A program made the position numbers and the translations under genes. This document shows positions 9,089 to 15,344 of a DNA stretch of 27,820 nt, piece by piece. The notes beneath the pieces were generated by a model that saw only the letters and a list, made by a program, of their open reading frames with translations, did no database searches and was not told where the DNA came from. Position 1 is the stretch's first letter, and each line of letters begins with the position of its first letter. Origin of the DNA: a virus; the IMG/VR virus record IMGVR_UViG_3300032288_000513, positions 1 to 27,820 of that record; one strand, written 5' to 3'.

Positions 9089-9856
9089 ATGGCAAAGAAC
9101 AAGATTAGCGAATACAGCGCTACTGCTGCAAATAACACTGACATAGGTGGAATTAACATAGCAGAGGGTTGCGCTCCGTCTGGCATTAATAACGCTATTC
9201 GTGAGTTAATGGCACAGCTTAAAGACCAGCAAGCAGGAACTGATGGCGATAACTTTACGGTAGGTGGTAACTTATCTGTTGCTGGTGCGATGACTTGTAC
9301 TGGTGCTGCTGTATTCTCTAGCACTGTGGCTGTTACTGGTGCAATGACTTTATCTTCTGCATCGACTGGTGTTACTGCTTCGGCAACTGATGACAGCACT
9401 AAGTTAGCTACGACTGCATTTGTGCGCGACATTATTCCTACTGGTGTAATTGTCATGTGGTCAGGCTCAATCGCTAGTATTCCTACTGGTTGGTTGATTT
9501 GCGACGGTTCTAATAGTACTCCTGACCTGCGTAACCGCTTTATCGTTGGCGCTGGTAGTACATATTCTGTTGCTGGTACAGGTGGCTCTGCTGACGCTAT
9601 CGTTGTAAGCCATACGCACACTGCTACGGTTACAGATCCCGGTCACACACATAGTATTTTCGCAAGATCATTGGGCGCTGCTGCTACTACACCTAATTAT
9701 TTAATGGCTGATGTAAGTACCGGAAATGGTCAAAACATACCAACGACAAATTCTGCTACTACTGGTATATCTGTATCTAACAGTAGTACAGGTTCTAGCG
9801 GAACTAACGCCAATCTGCCTCCGTACTACGCCCTTGCATACATTATGAAGGCCTAA
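9089..9856 (+). CDS. tail collar domain protein (tail fibre)
   Basis: A 255-residue protein. Residues about 1-60 (KISEYSATAANNTDIGGINI, INNAIRELMAQLKD) form an attachment-like region seen in podovirus fibres. Residues 65-100 are a short Ser/Thr/Ala beta shaft. PTGVIVMWSGS at 117-127, then PTGWLICDGS and PDLRNRFIVGAG, is the classic phage tail-collar domain. Two HTH triplets (H175/H177 and H186/H188) match the metal-binding His motifs of the trimeric tip in such fibres. The end NLPPYYALAYIMKA is the usual collar C-terminus. A second receptor-binding fibre besides the S74 protein is the likely role. Confidence 0.85.
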   Translation: MAKNKISEYSATAANNTDIGGINIAEGCAPSGINNAIRELMAQLKDQQAGTDGDNFTVGGNLSVAGAMTCTGAAVFSSTVAVTGAMTLSSASTGVTASATDDSTKLATTAFVRDIIPTGVIVMWSGSIASIPTGWLICDGSNSTPDLRNRFIVGAGSTYSVAGTGGSADAIVVSHTHTATVTDPGHTHSIFARSLGAAATTPNYLMADVSTGNGQNIPTTNSATTGISVSNSSTGSSGTNANLPPYYALAYIMKA

Positions 9857-9858
9857 TC

Positions 9859-10044
9859 ATGGAAAAGATGCCTCTCTCTGATGACCAGATTGAAGCTATA
9901 GCGGAACGTGCCGCTGAAGTAGCCTTCAAGAAAATCTATGAAGAAGTCGGTCGTTCTGTCGTTAAAAAGATATTCTGGATCGTCGGTGCTGCTGCATTGG
10001 GTCTAATGTTCTGGATGGCTGGTAACGGCTCTTTACCTAAGTAG
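9859..10044 (+). CDS. small single-pass membrane protein
   Basis: A 61-residue protein with a charged N-terminal amphipathic helix (DDQIEAIAERAAEVAFKK) and one hydrophobic segment at about 38-56 (IFWIVGAAALGLMFWMAG), then a short tail. Small proteins of this plan sit between the fibre and lysis genes of many phages. Function unknown, with holin or antiholin activity possible but unproven. It begins 2 nt after the collar gene's stop and ends 9 nt before the next gene. Confidence 0.65.
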   Translation: MEKMPLSDDQIEAIAERAAEVAFKKIYEEVGRSVVKKIFWIVGAAALGLMFWMAGNGSLPK

Positions 10045-10053
10045 GAACAATAA

Positions 10054-10746
10054 ATTGATCCGCTAACTCTCCTAGCTGCTGCCAATGCTGCTGTTGCGGC
10101 TGTAAAAAAGGGATGTCAGCTATACAAGGACATCAAGGGCGCTGCTGGTGAGGTCAAGGACGTACTAGACGATCTAAAGACGCAGTTTGGGAAGATTCAG
10201 AATCCTACTAACGCTCAAAAGATTCAGTATAACGAAGAAGTAGCTAGGGTTCAGGAAATAGGTAGGGCTGATCCTAACGACGTATTTATCAAGATTGGCA
10301 ATGACCTTGGTATTCTGATGGATGAGTACGACAAGATCGGCAAGGTCTTTATACAGCAGGAAGCAGAAGCAACACAGGTTTATACGGGTGCAGATTCGGT
10401 TGGTAAACGAGCGTTAATACGTGTCATCATCCGGTCAAGATTAGATGCGATGTTTGCGGAACTACGCGAAACAATGGTCTACAAAGCACCGGCTGAGTTA
10501 GGTGACTTGTGGAGCAGGTACGAGAAGATGTGGAAGCAGATCGTTATTGAGCAAGATGAGGCTCATAAACGTGAGACTGCAAAGCTACAGATTGACGCTG
10601 CTAGAAGACGTAAAGCAGCAAGGATAAGGCAAGAGTACGTAACATGGTTTGGCGCAATCCTTTTCGTCGTAGTGTGGTTCCTCGCCGTGCTTCATCTTCT
10701 AAGGGAGAGTCTGACGTATCGTTTGCTCTCGTCTTATGTGTACTAG
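10054..10746 (+). CDS. membrane-anchored coiled-coil protein with an apparent ATT start codon
   Basis: The first ATG in this frame is at 10318, but the frame is open with natural-looking protein sequence back to a TAA at 10051-10053. The first codon after that stop is ATT10054, reading (M)DPLTLLAAANAAVAAVKKG in place of a start methionine. An AGGA at 10043-10046 lies 7 nt before it. No ATG, GTG or TTG exists in frame between 10054 and 10318. From ATT the protein is 230 residues: Lys/Asp-rich helices, RRRKAARIRQE, and a membrane segment at about 196-216 (FGAILFVVVWFLAVLHLL). Function unknown. The last 103 nt overlap the next gene in another frame. Confidence 0.65.
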   Translation: MDPLTLLAAANAAVAAVKKGCQLYKDIKGAAGEVKDVLDDLKTQFGKIQNPTNAQKIQYNEEVARVQEIGRADPNDVFIKIGNDLGILMDEYDKIGKVFIQQEAEATQVYTGADSVGKRALIRVIIRSRLDAMFAELRETMVYKAPAELGDLWSRYEKMWKQIVIEQDEAHKRETAKLQIDAARRRKAARIRQEYVTWFGAILFVVVWFLAVLHLLRESLTYRLLSSYVY

Positions 10747-10898
10747 TAATGGCTTTGACGTTTGTCGTTGTACTCCCTGTGCTTGGGGTGATGTACATGG
10801 ATCTAAACAATGCTCGTGTGGCTGTAGAGATGGAAATAAGGGCTATTAGAGAGTTACGCAAGCAGATTATTAACGAGCGAATAAGGGGTGAGCCTTGA
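10644..10898 (+). CDS. small membrane protein overlapping the previous gene
   Basis: An 84-residue protein with a basic N-terminus (RNPFRRSVVPRR), one strong membrane segment at about 26-50 (FALVLCVLVMALTFVVVLP) and a charged helical tail (EIRAIRELRKQIINERI). The first 103 nt are read in a different frame from the end of the previous gene, itself a membrane anchor. Only a weak ribosome site (GAG about 9 nt upstream) is visible. The C-terminal plan is like small phage envelope proteins near endolysins, so a lysis-associated role such as antiholin is possible. No family is recognised with certainty. Confidence 0.6.
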   Translation: MVWRNPFRRSVVPRRASSSKGESDVSFALVLCVLVMALTFVVVLPVLGVMYMDLNNARVAVEMEIRAIRELRKQIINERIRGEP

Positions 10899-11533
10899 TT
10901 ACTATGCAGCAATTTACTCAGTTAGTGCCAAACACTAAGTATCCTAAACAGTGGTATGACGCGCTGTTTGGTAAGCAGACTGAGCTATCTGGTAAATCAT
11001 TGGCTGAGGAGTACGAAATCAATACTCCTAAGCGTATTGCTGCATTTATGGCTCAATGTGGTCATGAGTCTGGTGGCTTTGTTTGGCTGACAGAAAACCT
11101 AAACTACAGCGCCGCTGGTCTAATGAAGACCTTTCCTAAGTATTTTCCAACTCTTGAACTTGCAAACGCTTACGCTCGTCAACCAGACAAGATAGCTAAT
11201 CGCGTCTACGCCAATCGTATGGGTAACGGTGATGAAGCTTCCGGGCAAGGCAGTCTCTACAAGGGCAGAGGATTAATTCAGGTTACCGGCAAGGATAACT
11301 ATTTTTGGTTCGCCTCATCCCTTGGAATTACTCCTGAAGAAGCCTCAGAGTATATGCAGACCTTTGAAGGTGCTGCTCAGAGTGCTTGCTGGTATTGGGA
11401 AACAGCTAGCCTGAATAAGTTAGCTGATGCTGGTGATATTTTGACTATGACTAAGCGCATTAACGGAGGAACCATTGGACTTGAAGACCGTAAAAAACAT
11501 TATGCTCATGCTCTCCATGTGCTTGGTGGCTAG
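10895..11533 (+). CDS. endolysin, GH19 (chitinase-like) family
   Basis: A 212-residue single-domain enzyme that should cut peptidoglycan glycan strands at lysis. CGHESGGFVWLTENLNYSA (about 55-73) holds the expected catalytic Glu residues E58 and E67. YKGRGLIQVTGKDNY (122-136) is the conserved substrate-cleft block and RINGGTIGLEDR (about 188-199) the third family signature. No signal peptide is visible, so export would rely on a holin. The start is TTG10895, overlapping the previous stop (TTGA), with AAGGGG ending 6 nt upstream. ATG10904 is less well placed. The 3' end overlaps the lipoprotein gene by 59 nt. Confidence 0.9.
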   Translation: MITMQQFTQLVPNTKYPKQWYDALFGKQTELSGKSLAEEYEINTPKRIAAFMAQCGHESGGFVWLTENLNYSAAGLMKTFPKYFPTLELANAYARQPDKIANRVYANRMGNGDEASGQGSLYKGRGLIQVTGKDNYFWFASSLGITPEEASEYMQTFEGAAQSACWYWETASLNKLADAGDILTMTKRINGGTIGLEDRKKHYAHALHVLGG

Positions 11534-11669
11534 TGCTTGCGAAGACAGATTTAGGTATCCTTGCCAAGATCCTAAGAACTGGGAAGCCACTCAATGTAAG
11601 CCTCCTATCTGCACTTCAACTGGAACCTGTCCTGAAGATGTAACTCAACCTGAAAAGGCCAAGCCATGA
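11475..11669 (+). CDS. small phage lipoprotein of the lysis region
   Basis: A 64-residue protein starting at TTG11475, 5 nt after a strong GGAGG (11465-11469). This start gives a positively charged N-terminus before the hydrophobic stretch IMLMLSMCLVASAC, where ASAC at 19-22 is a good lipobox with C22 as the lipidated residue. The mature part is short, Cys- and Pro-rich (RFRYPCQDPKNWE, CKPPICTSTGTC). It is outer-membrane bound by inference. Its first 59 nt lie inside the endolysin gene. It looks like an o-spanin, but a separate nested Rz1 lies downstream, so its job is unclear. Confidence 0.75.
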   Translation: MDLKTVKNIMLMLSMCLVASACEDRFRYPCQDPKNWEATQCKPPICTSTGTCPEDVTQPEKAKP

Positions 11670-12067
11670 TTTTAAAAGCTACAGAAGAACAACTTAACGC
11701 ACTGCTTAAATTTGCCATTGGCATTACGTTCTGTGCAATTCTTGGCATGATGGCTACTCTGTCTATGTACTCGGTTGTGTTTGTGACTCAGCCTATGTCT
11801 GGGATGGCCCCAGCAGATAAGCAGTTTTTCCTATTGCTGTCTGATATGAGTAAGTATATTCTTGGTGCTTTGGCAACATTGATTGCTGTTAAAGGTAAGG
11901 AAGCACTGCCACAGTTTGTGCCGCCTAACTTGAGTAAGCCAGAGCCAGAGCCACCAAAGCCAGTAGTAACTACGACGGTTACGACTGTACGTACTGAAGA
12001 AGCTACGACTGGTTATGGCGGTAAAGCTGCACCAGTTCAACCACCTCATCCGGAGAGACATGAATGA
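11666..12067 (+). CDS. holin-like protein with two membrane segments
   Basis: A 133-residue protein with membrane segments at about 14-40 (FAIGITFCAILGMMATLSMYSVVFV) and 56-76 (FFLLLSDMSKYILGALATLIAV), joined by a short loop. A Pro-rich C-terminal tail follows (KPEPEPPKPVV), ending with charged residues. Two segments beside an endolysin and spanins fit a holin, which would open the inner membrane to let the endolysin through. The family is not identified. Starts in an ATGA overlap with the lipoprotein gene and ends in an ATGA overlap with the next, so the cassette is probably one coupled unit. Confidence 0.65.
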   Translation: MILKATEEQLNALLKFAIGITFCAILGMMATLSMYSVVFVTQPMSGMAPADKQFFLLLSDMSKYILGALATLIAVKGKEALPQFVPPNLSKPEPEPPKPVVTTTVTTVRTEEATTGYGGKAAPVQPPHPERHE

Positions 12068-12231
12068 AAAAGTTAATTGCACTTATTGCGTTTGTTCCTC
12101 TGATCCTGTTTGCTGCTGAGACTAAGAAGGTTTGCAATATGCAGAAGGATCGTAAAGGTAAGGAAGTTAAAGTCTGCAAGGATGTAAAGGTTCACAAGAA
12201 GCTCGACGGTACTAAGGTTCCTCCAAAGTGA
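12064..12231 (+). CDS. small secreted Lys-rich protein with two cysteines
   Basis: A 55-residue protein, MKKLIALIAFVPLILFAAE and then a Lys-rich mature part (KKVCNMQKDRKGKEVKVCKD...KKLDGTKVPPK). The N-terminus is a clear signal peptide, cleaved around AAE. The two Cys (in KVC and KVCKD) could form a disulfide in the periplasm. GGAG at 12052-12055 is 8 nt before ATG. It overlaps the holin gene by 4 nt and Rz by 4 nt, so it belongs to the lysis unit. Function unknown to me. Confidence 0.7.
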   Translation: MKKLIALIAFVPLILFAAETKKVCNMQKDRKGKEVKVCKDVKVHKKLDGTKVPPK

Positions 12232-12698
12232 ATCCTTGGTTAATCCTTGGTGTAGTGCTAGCAGTTGGTGCTGCTGGAGGTGCTGGCCTATACCAAGGGC
12301 GTGAACTAGGCATGGCTAAAGTCCAACAGGAATGGGATAAGGAACGTGCTGCTCAAGAGGCTGCTTATGCTCAGGCTCAGGCTGAGGCTAGGACTAAAGA
12401 GCAGGAGTTACAGGCCAATGCAGACGCTATAAGACAGGAGAAAGACCGTGAGATCCGCAATCTTAATGCTCGTACTACTGCCCTTACTAACAGCTTGCGC
12501 GACAGGTCGGAACGCCCCACCACCGAAGCCAGTACCTTGCCCAGTACCACCACGAATGGATCCACTGCCACCGGATGTACTGGAAAAGAGCTTTACCGCC
12601 CAGATGGAGAATTTCTTGCAAGGGAAGCTGCCAGAGCCGACGAACTCCGCTTCCTCCTCAAACAATGTAGAGAACAATACGAAGCCTTAACCAAATAG
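12228..12698 (+). CDS. Rz: i-spanin, Rz-like
   Basis: A 156-residue protein starting at GTG12228, overlapping the previous stop. One N-terminal membrane segment (about 4-24, WLILGVVLAVGAAGGAGLYQG) is followed by a long charged coiled coil at about 28-95 (QEWDKERAAQEAAYAQAQAE, REIRNLNARTTALTN) and a C-terminal helical part. This is the plan of inner-membrane spanins that bridge to Rz1 in the outer membrane and fuse the membranes in the last lysis step. The identification rests mainly on the nested Rz1 lipoprotein gene in the +1 frame, which is the hallmark arrangement. Confidence 0.85.
   Translation: MNPWLILGVVLAVGAAGGAGLYQGRELGMAKVQQEWDKERAAQEAAYAQAQAEARTKEQELQANADAIRQEKDREIRNLNARTTALTNSLRDRSERPTTEASTLPSTTTNGSTATGCTGKELYRPDGEFLAREAARADELRFLLKQCREQYEALTK
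12448..12690 (+). CDS. Rz1: o-spanin lipoprotein, Rz1-like, nested inside Rz
   Basis: An 80-residue protein entirely inside the Rz gene in another frame. It starts at GTG12448 with AGGAG 8 nt upstream. MRSAILMLVLLPLLTAC is a lipoprotein signal with lipobox LTAC (C17). The mature part is Pro-rich (PPPKPVPCPVPPRMDPLPP), as in the Rz1 family, and would stand on the outer membrane and contact Rz across the periplasm. Fully embedded Rz1 is known from lambda-type phages. Both frames look selected. Confidence 0.85.
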   Translation: MRSAILMLVLLPLLTACATGRNAPPPKPVPCPVPPRMDPLPPDVLEKSFTAQMENFLQGKLPEPTNSASSSNNVENNTKP

Positions 12699-12707
12699 GG
12701 GGCTGTT

Positions 12708-13019
12708 ATGAAGAAACTTGCTGTTGTCTTATCGCTAATTAGTTGTTATAGTTTTGCAGAAGAATCACAGGCAGCAGGTTTCAAGAATAACGCTGGTGGC
12801 TGGACGGTTATTACCACCAGAGATCAGTATTGTGGTGCTAGAGGAATGAATGATGGTTATGCCTTTGGAACTGAGGCTTACGTTAAGTTCTGTTGGACAC
12901 GTAGAGGTAATGCAATCTTGGTAGTATTTGAAGACGGTAAAAATGGAACTTGGTCTGTTGATTCTTTTCAATTACTTCCTTCTGAACCTGAATATCCAGT
13001 AGCAAAACCAAATGCCTAA
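12708..13019 (+). CDS. secreted protein of unknown function
   Basis: A 103-residue protein. MKKLAVVLSLISCYSFAE is a signal peptide with likely cleavage after the Ala of SFA. The mature part reads AGFKNNAGGWTVITTRDQYC and later YVKFCWTRRGNAILVVFEDG, with two Cys that could pair in the periplasm and repeated beta-strand character. Preceded by a GGGG-type ribosome site. It sits directly after Rz and may be part of the late lysis unit or an envelope-modifying protein. I do not recognise a characterised family. Confidence 0.7.
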   Translation: MKKLAVVLSLISCYSFAEESQAAGFKNNAGGWTVITTRDQYCGARGMNDGYAFGTEAYVKFCWTRRGNAILVVFEDGKNGTWSVDSFQLLPSEPEYPVAKPNA

Positions 13020-13206
13020 AAAAGAAGATTGGATGCCAGCTTGCCAGTCCTGCTCTTTCTTTGAGATTGAGCCGAAAGAAGATCTAGGCTATTGCAGACG
13101 TTATCCACCAACATTAATTAAGACTGGTGAGGATGACTATGACTCCACTTACCCGGTTACAGCTAGGGATGACTGGTGTGGAGAATTCCATCGTTTTTCT
13201 AATTAG
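13012..13206 (+). CDS. small cysteine-motif protein
   Basis: A 64-residue cytoplasmic protein with CQSCSFF at residues 11-17, GYCRRYPPT about 26-34 and DDWCGEFH near the end. The four conserved-looking Cys (CxxC, C, C) suggest a metal or Fe-S site. The acidic and aromatic TYPVTARDDWCGEF segment is a recurring phage phrase, but no function is established. Starts within the last 8 nt of the previous gene. Confidence 0.65.
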   Translation: MPKKEDWMPACQSCSFFEIEPKEDLGYCRRYPPTLIKTGEDDYDSTYPVTARDDWCGEFHRFSN

Positions 13207-13214
13207 AGGGAATC

Positions 13215-14171
13215 ATGCGAAAACCATCTTGCACAGAGCAAGAATTTATTGCCTTGTGGAATAAACACGGTTCGGTAGCAGAAGTAGCAAAAATCTTAGG
13301 CATTACAGACAGAAATGTTCATGCAAGACGAAGACGAATTGAGGAAGAAAATGGAATTATCCTAAAAGGCGTAGCAAAGAATAGCCCTGACTTTAAAGTA
13401 ACGTACCCAGAGAACAATGTACGGGTCAACGTAGAGTTACAGAATGGCATCATTATCGTAGGGTCTGACTGTCATTACTGGCCTGACATTATCAGCACTG
13501 CTCACCGCGCATTCGTAAAGATCATCAAAGATTTGAAGCCAAAGATGGTCGTTATGAATGGCGATGTATTTGACGGGGCTAGCATCTCTCGTTACCCGGT
13601 ATCAGGATGGGGATCAACACCTACTGTAAAACAAGAGCTAGAAGCCTGTCAGGAACGTCTAGGAGAGGTCGAGGAGGCTGCAAAAGGCGCTTCCCTTAAC
13701 TGGACATGGGGTAACCACGATATGCGCTTTAACGCTCGTTTAGCGGCTCAGGTAGGGGATACTTGGCGAGGCGTTGAAGGCATGAACCTGACTGACCATT
13801 TCCCACGTTGGAAGTTCTCAACCAGCATTATGGTCAATGACACCACAATGATTAAGCATCGTTATCATAATGGCATCCATGCTGTTTACAATAACACAAT
13901 GAAGGCTGGTATCAGTGTCGTAACCGGACACTTACATTCCCTTAAAGTTACGCCTTGGTCTGATTATCGTGGTGATAGATACGGTGTAGATACAGGTACG
14001 CTGTGTGACGTTAATGGCAACCAGTTTGAGTATTCTGAAGACAACCCTAAGAACCATCGGTCAGGCTTTGCAGTTCTAACCTTTGTTGATGGGAAGATGC
14101 TGCCTCCAGAACTATGTCAGGTCTGGGACGATGACCACGTAGTCTTTAGAGGACAGCTTATTGCTGTTTGA
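13215..14171 (+). CDS. metallophosphoesterase (calcineurin-like) with N-terminal helix-turn-helix
   Basis: A 318-residue protein. Residues about 5-42 (EFIALWNKHGSVAEVAKILG then ITDRNVHARRRRI) form a helix-turn-helix. The phosphoesterase motifs follow in order: GSDCHYW (D85, H87), NGDVFD (D117), GNHD (N167, H168) and GHLH (H249, H251), a complete metal-binding set. A fused HTH suggests it acts on nucleic acid or is DNA-targeted, and the substrate is unknown. Such genes are common in phages and sometimes annotated as DNA repair or RNA-processing exonucleases. SD GGGA before ATG. Its end overlaps the convergent MazG-like gene by 14 nt. Confidence 0.85.
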   Translation: MRKPSCTEQEFIALWNKHGSVAEVAKILGITDRNVHARRRRIEEENGIILKGVAKNSPDFKVTYPENNVRVNVELQNGIIIVGSDCHYWPDIISTAHRAFVKIIKDLKPKMVVMNGDVFDGASISRYPVSGWGSTPTVKQELEACQERLGEVEEAAKGASLNWTWGNHDMRFNARLAAQVGDTWRGVEGMNLTDHFPRWKFSTSIMVNDTTMIKHRYHNGIHAVYNNTMKAGISVVTGHLHSLKVTPWSDYRGDRYGVDTGTLCDVNGNQFEYSEDNPKNHRSGFAVLTFVDGKMLPPELCQVWDDDHVVFRGQLIAV

Positions 14172-14463
14172 CGAATACTCCGTCTTTGTTGAGGTAGCCT
14201 TTGCGATCTTTAATTTCGCTATAGGCTGCCTCTAAGCACTTGGTAAGGCTTACGTCTTCTAAAGCCCCCACCACAATAAGGCAAACAAGCACATCACCAA
14301 TACCGTCAACAATAGCAGGTCGATCCCGTTTAATAATAGCATCTGCTAACTCTCCCATTTCAGATACTGCTTTAAGTAGTTGGGTCTTAGAGTCTGAGTT
14401 AGCGACAATTCCTCTAGCTTCAGCCCATCGAATTACATCAAGTTCTGTGACATTCCAACTCAT
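14158..14463 (-). CDS. MazG-like nucleotide pyrophosphohydrolase
   Basis: A 101-residue protein on the minus strand. The SEMGELADAI segment (about 34-43) and VDGIGDVLVCLIVVG (about 52-66) match the EExxE and ExxD-type metal-binding helices of all-alpha NTP pyrophosphohydrolases, and AYSEIKDRKG near the end is the usual C-terminal phrase. Such enzymes hydrolyse nucleoside triphosphates, often non-canonical ones, and in phages may change the host (p)ppGpp response. The start overlaps the XRE stop (ATGA), so the two form one transcription unit. Confidence 0.7.
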   Translation of the reverse strand: MSWNVTELDVIRWAEARGIVANSDSKTQLLKAVSEMGELADAIIKRDRPAIVDGIGDVLVCLIVVGALEDVSLTKCLEAAYSEIKDRKGYLNKDGVFVKQQ

Positions 14464-14651
14464 TTAGACAGTTCCTTAATCTCAGCGATAGGCAGTCCAA
14501 AGGTTTCGTGAATTGCAATCATCATCTCTGCTGAGACTTTAGCTTTACCGTTACGTAGTCGGCTAATGACTGGAGCAGCTACACCTAGCTTAATGGATAG
14601 CTGGCGGTCGTTTTTAATGTCAAAGCGTTTTTGCAGTTCATCAAGAATCAC
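14460..14651 (-). CDS. XRE/Cro-type helix-turn-helix regulator
   Basis: A 63-residue minus-strand protein, almost only a DNA-binding domain. DRQLSIKLGVAAPVISRLRNG (residues about 16-36) is a helix-turn-helix and LPIAEIKELSK the last helix, like Cro-size regulators. The start is GTG at 14651-14649, with AGGAG 6 nt upstream on this strand. It probably binds the dyads described upstream of it or the divergent control region. Too short for a typical oligomerising CI repressor. No integrase is in the window, so a lysogeny role is not supported. Confidence 0.8.
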   Translation of the reverse strand: MILDELQKRFDIKNDRQLSIKLGVAAPVISRLRNGKAKVSAEMMIAIHETFGLPIAEIKELSK

Positions 14652-14674
14652 GTATTTCTCCTGTAGTTAAAGTT

Positions 14675-14740
14675 GTTGGTGACAGCTATTCCCTATTCCC
14701 GTGTGCGATATGCCACTGCCAGCTATTCACTGACACCAAC
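14675..14740. repeat. inverted repeat GTTGGTG / CACCAAC
   Basis: Arms GTTGGTG at 14675-14681 and CACCAAC at 14734-14740, with 3 further base pairs possible after one mismatch (CAG with CTG). The 52-nt loop contains repeated AGCTATTC copies at 14684 and 14721, and it lies 24-89 nt upstream of the XRE gene start. It could act as an RNA hairpin in the leader or as paired operator half sites. No function is demonstrated. Confidence 0.35.
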
Positions 14741-14773
14741 ACGGCTGACCACTGCTATTTCCCCATCGTCCTA

Positions 14774-14797
14774 CCATAGCAATCTAGAATCCTATGG
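14774..14797. promoter_or_regulatory. dyad-symmetric operator candidate
   Basis: Near-palindrome: arms CCATAG and CTATGG flanking TCTAGA, 20 of 24 positions symmetric. It lies about 120 bp upstream of the XRE start on the minus strand. Symmetry of this size is typical of operator sites for dimeric helix-turn-helix proteins, so autoregulation by XRE is possible. No binding evidence. Confidence 0.4.
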
Positions 14798-14979
14798 CTT
14801 CCCGGTTCTGGGTTAGTCCTCTCTCGCGTAAAGAGTCCAGCAATGGTCATGCGTCTTGGTGCAGAGTCACTAGATTTTGGAGCATTCCGAAAGAGGATCT
14901 AGCCTCTGCTGCCGATGTTACGCGCCACTATCGGCTTGGCGTATTAGGTGGGTACTCGCTGCGTCTATCTTCTGTACAC

Positions 14980-14993
14980 ACTGACAAGTCAGT
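14980..14993. promoter_or_regulatory. palindromic operator candidate ACTGAC-AA-GTCAGT
   Basis: Perfect 6-bp arms around AA in 14 bp, in the noncoding stretch about 330 bp upstream of the XRE gene. The half site ACTGAC occurs again at 14729-14734. It could be a regulator binding site. Confidence 0.35.
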
Positions 14994-15093
14994 AAGGAAG
15001 CCTAGCATCCGCTTTCCCCATAAAAGGTGGAGATACTCACAAGAAGGAGTGAACCGACCAAAGTCTCCTGCCAGCTTGCTTTCTCTCCGTAGA

Positions 15094-15342
15094 CTAGAAC
15101 GGGATAGGATCGTTAGGATCTTCTTCCGGTATTGGTTTAGCTTTAGATTTTGGTGCGTCTTTAGGCTTAACTGACAGGCTAAAGAACTTCTTACCGTCCT
15201 TGCTAGACTCTTTAATCCATGCTGACAACCAGTAATCAGTACCGTCTACGTTAATAGATCCGCTGTACTCTGGATGATTGTCTGCTGTCTTATTTTGATT
15301 CTTAGAGAGAATTCCTCTATTTGTATTGTCGAAATTGCTCAT
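15094..15342 (-). CDS. SSB-like single-stranded DNA-binding protein candidate
   Basis: An 82-residue minus-strand protein. The SGSINVDGTDYWLSAWIKES segment (about 27-46) and KKFFSLSVKPKD have the OB-type strand pattern of small phage single-strand binding proteins. The C-terminus is acidic and ends DPNDPIPF, like the DDxIPF tip that SSB uses to recruit partners. It lies immediately after the ERF recombinase gene (2 nt gap), a usual pairing. SSB-like binding is inferred from tip and context. AAGGT before ATG. Confidence 0.65.
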   Translation of the reverse strand: MSNFDNTNRGILSKNQNKTADNHPEYSGSINVDGTDYWLSAWIKESSKDGKKFFSLSVKPKDAPKSKAKPIPEEDPNDPIPF

Positions 15343-15344
15343 AT

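Larger units (their letters stand above)
14652..15093. other. 442-bp noncoding stretch between SSB-like gene and XRE gene
   Basis: No convincing gene in any frame: the best minus-strand ORFs are only 26-32 codons without a ribosome site. The + strand has an open frame from 14794 to 15174 that runs into the SSB-like gene and is coding-shadow or chance. The stretch holds three symmetric sequence elements, listed separately, and lies within the minus-strand operon. It could hold a promoter and operators for the XRE-MazG pair or an RNA leader. I see no strong sigma70 promoter on the minus strand. Confidence 0.6.

Noticed and set aside
9082-9621. A 179-codon antisense ORF opposite the tail-collar gene
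   Set aside because: It overlaps a well supported collar gene on the other strand, has low-complexity Val/Ala/Pro composition, and no ribosome site.
11475-11669. The lipoprotein as the spanin partner of the Rz protein
   Set aside because: The nested Rz1 gene has the typical Pro-rich lipoprotein and lies in Rz. This one is left as lipoprotein of unknown role.
13580-13586. Single GCTAGC sites outside the initiator gene (for example here and near 11405 and 12257)
   Set aside because: They are isolated and reflect the frequent GCT and AGC codons. Only the paired sites at 17904-18082 are reported.
14794-15174. A 126-codon + strand ORF in the noncoding stretch
   Set aside because: It runs into the SSB-like gene on the other strand, has Arg/Trp/Phe-rich unnatural composition and no ribosome site.
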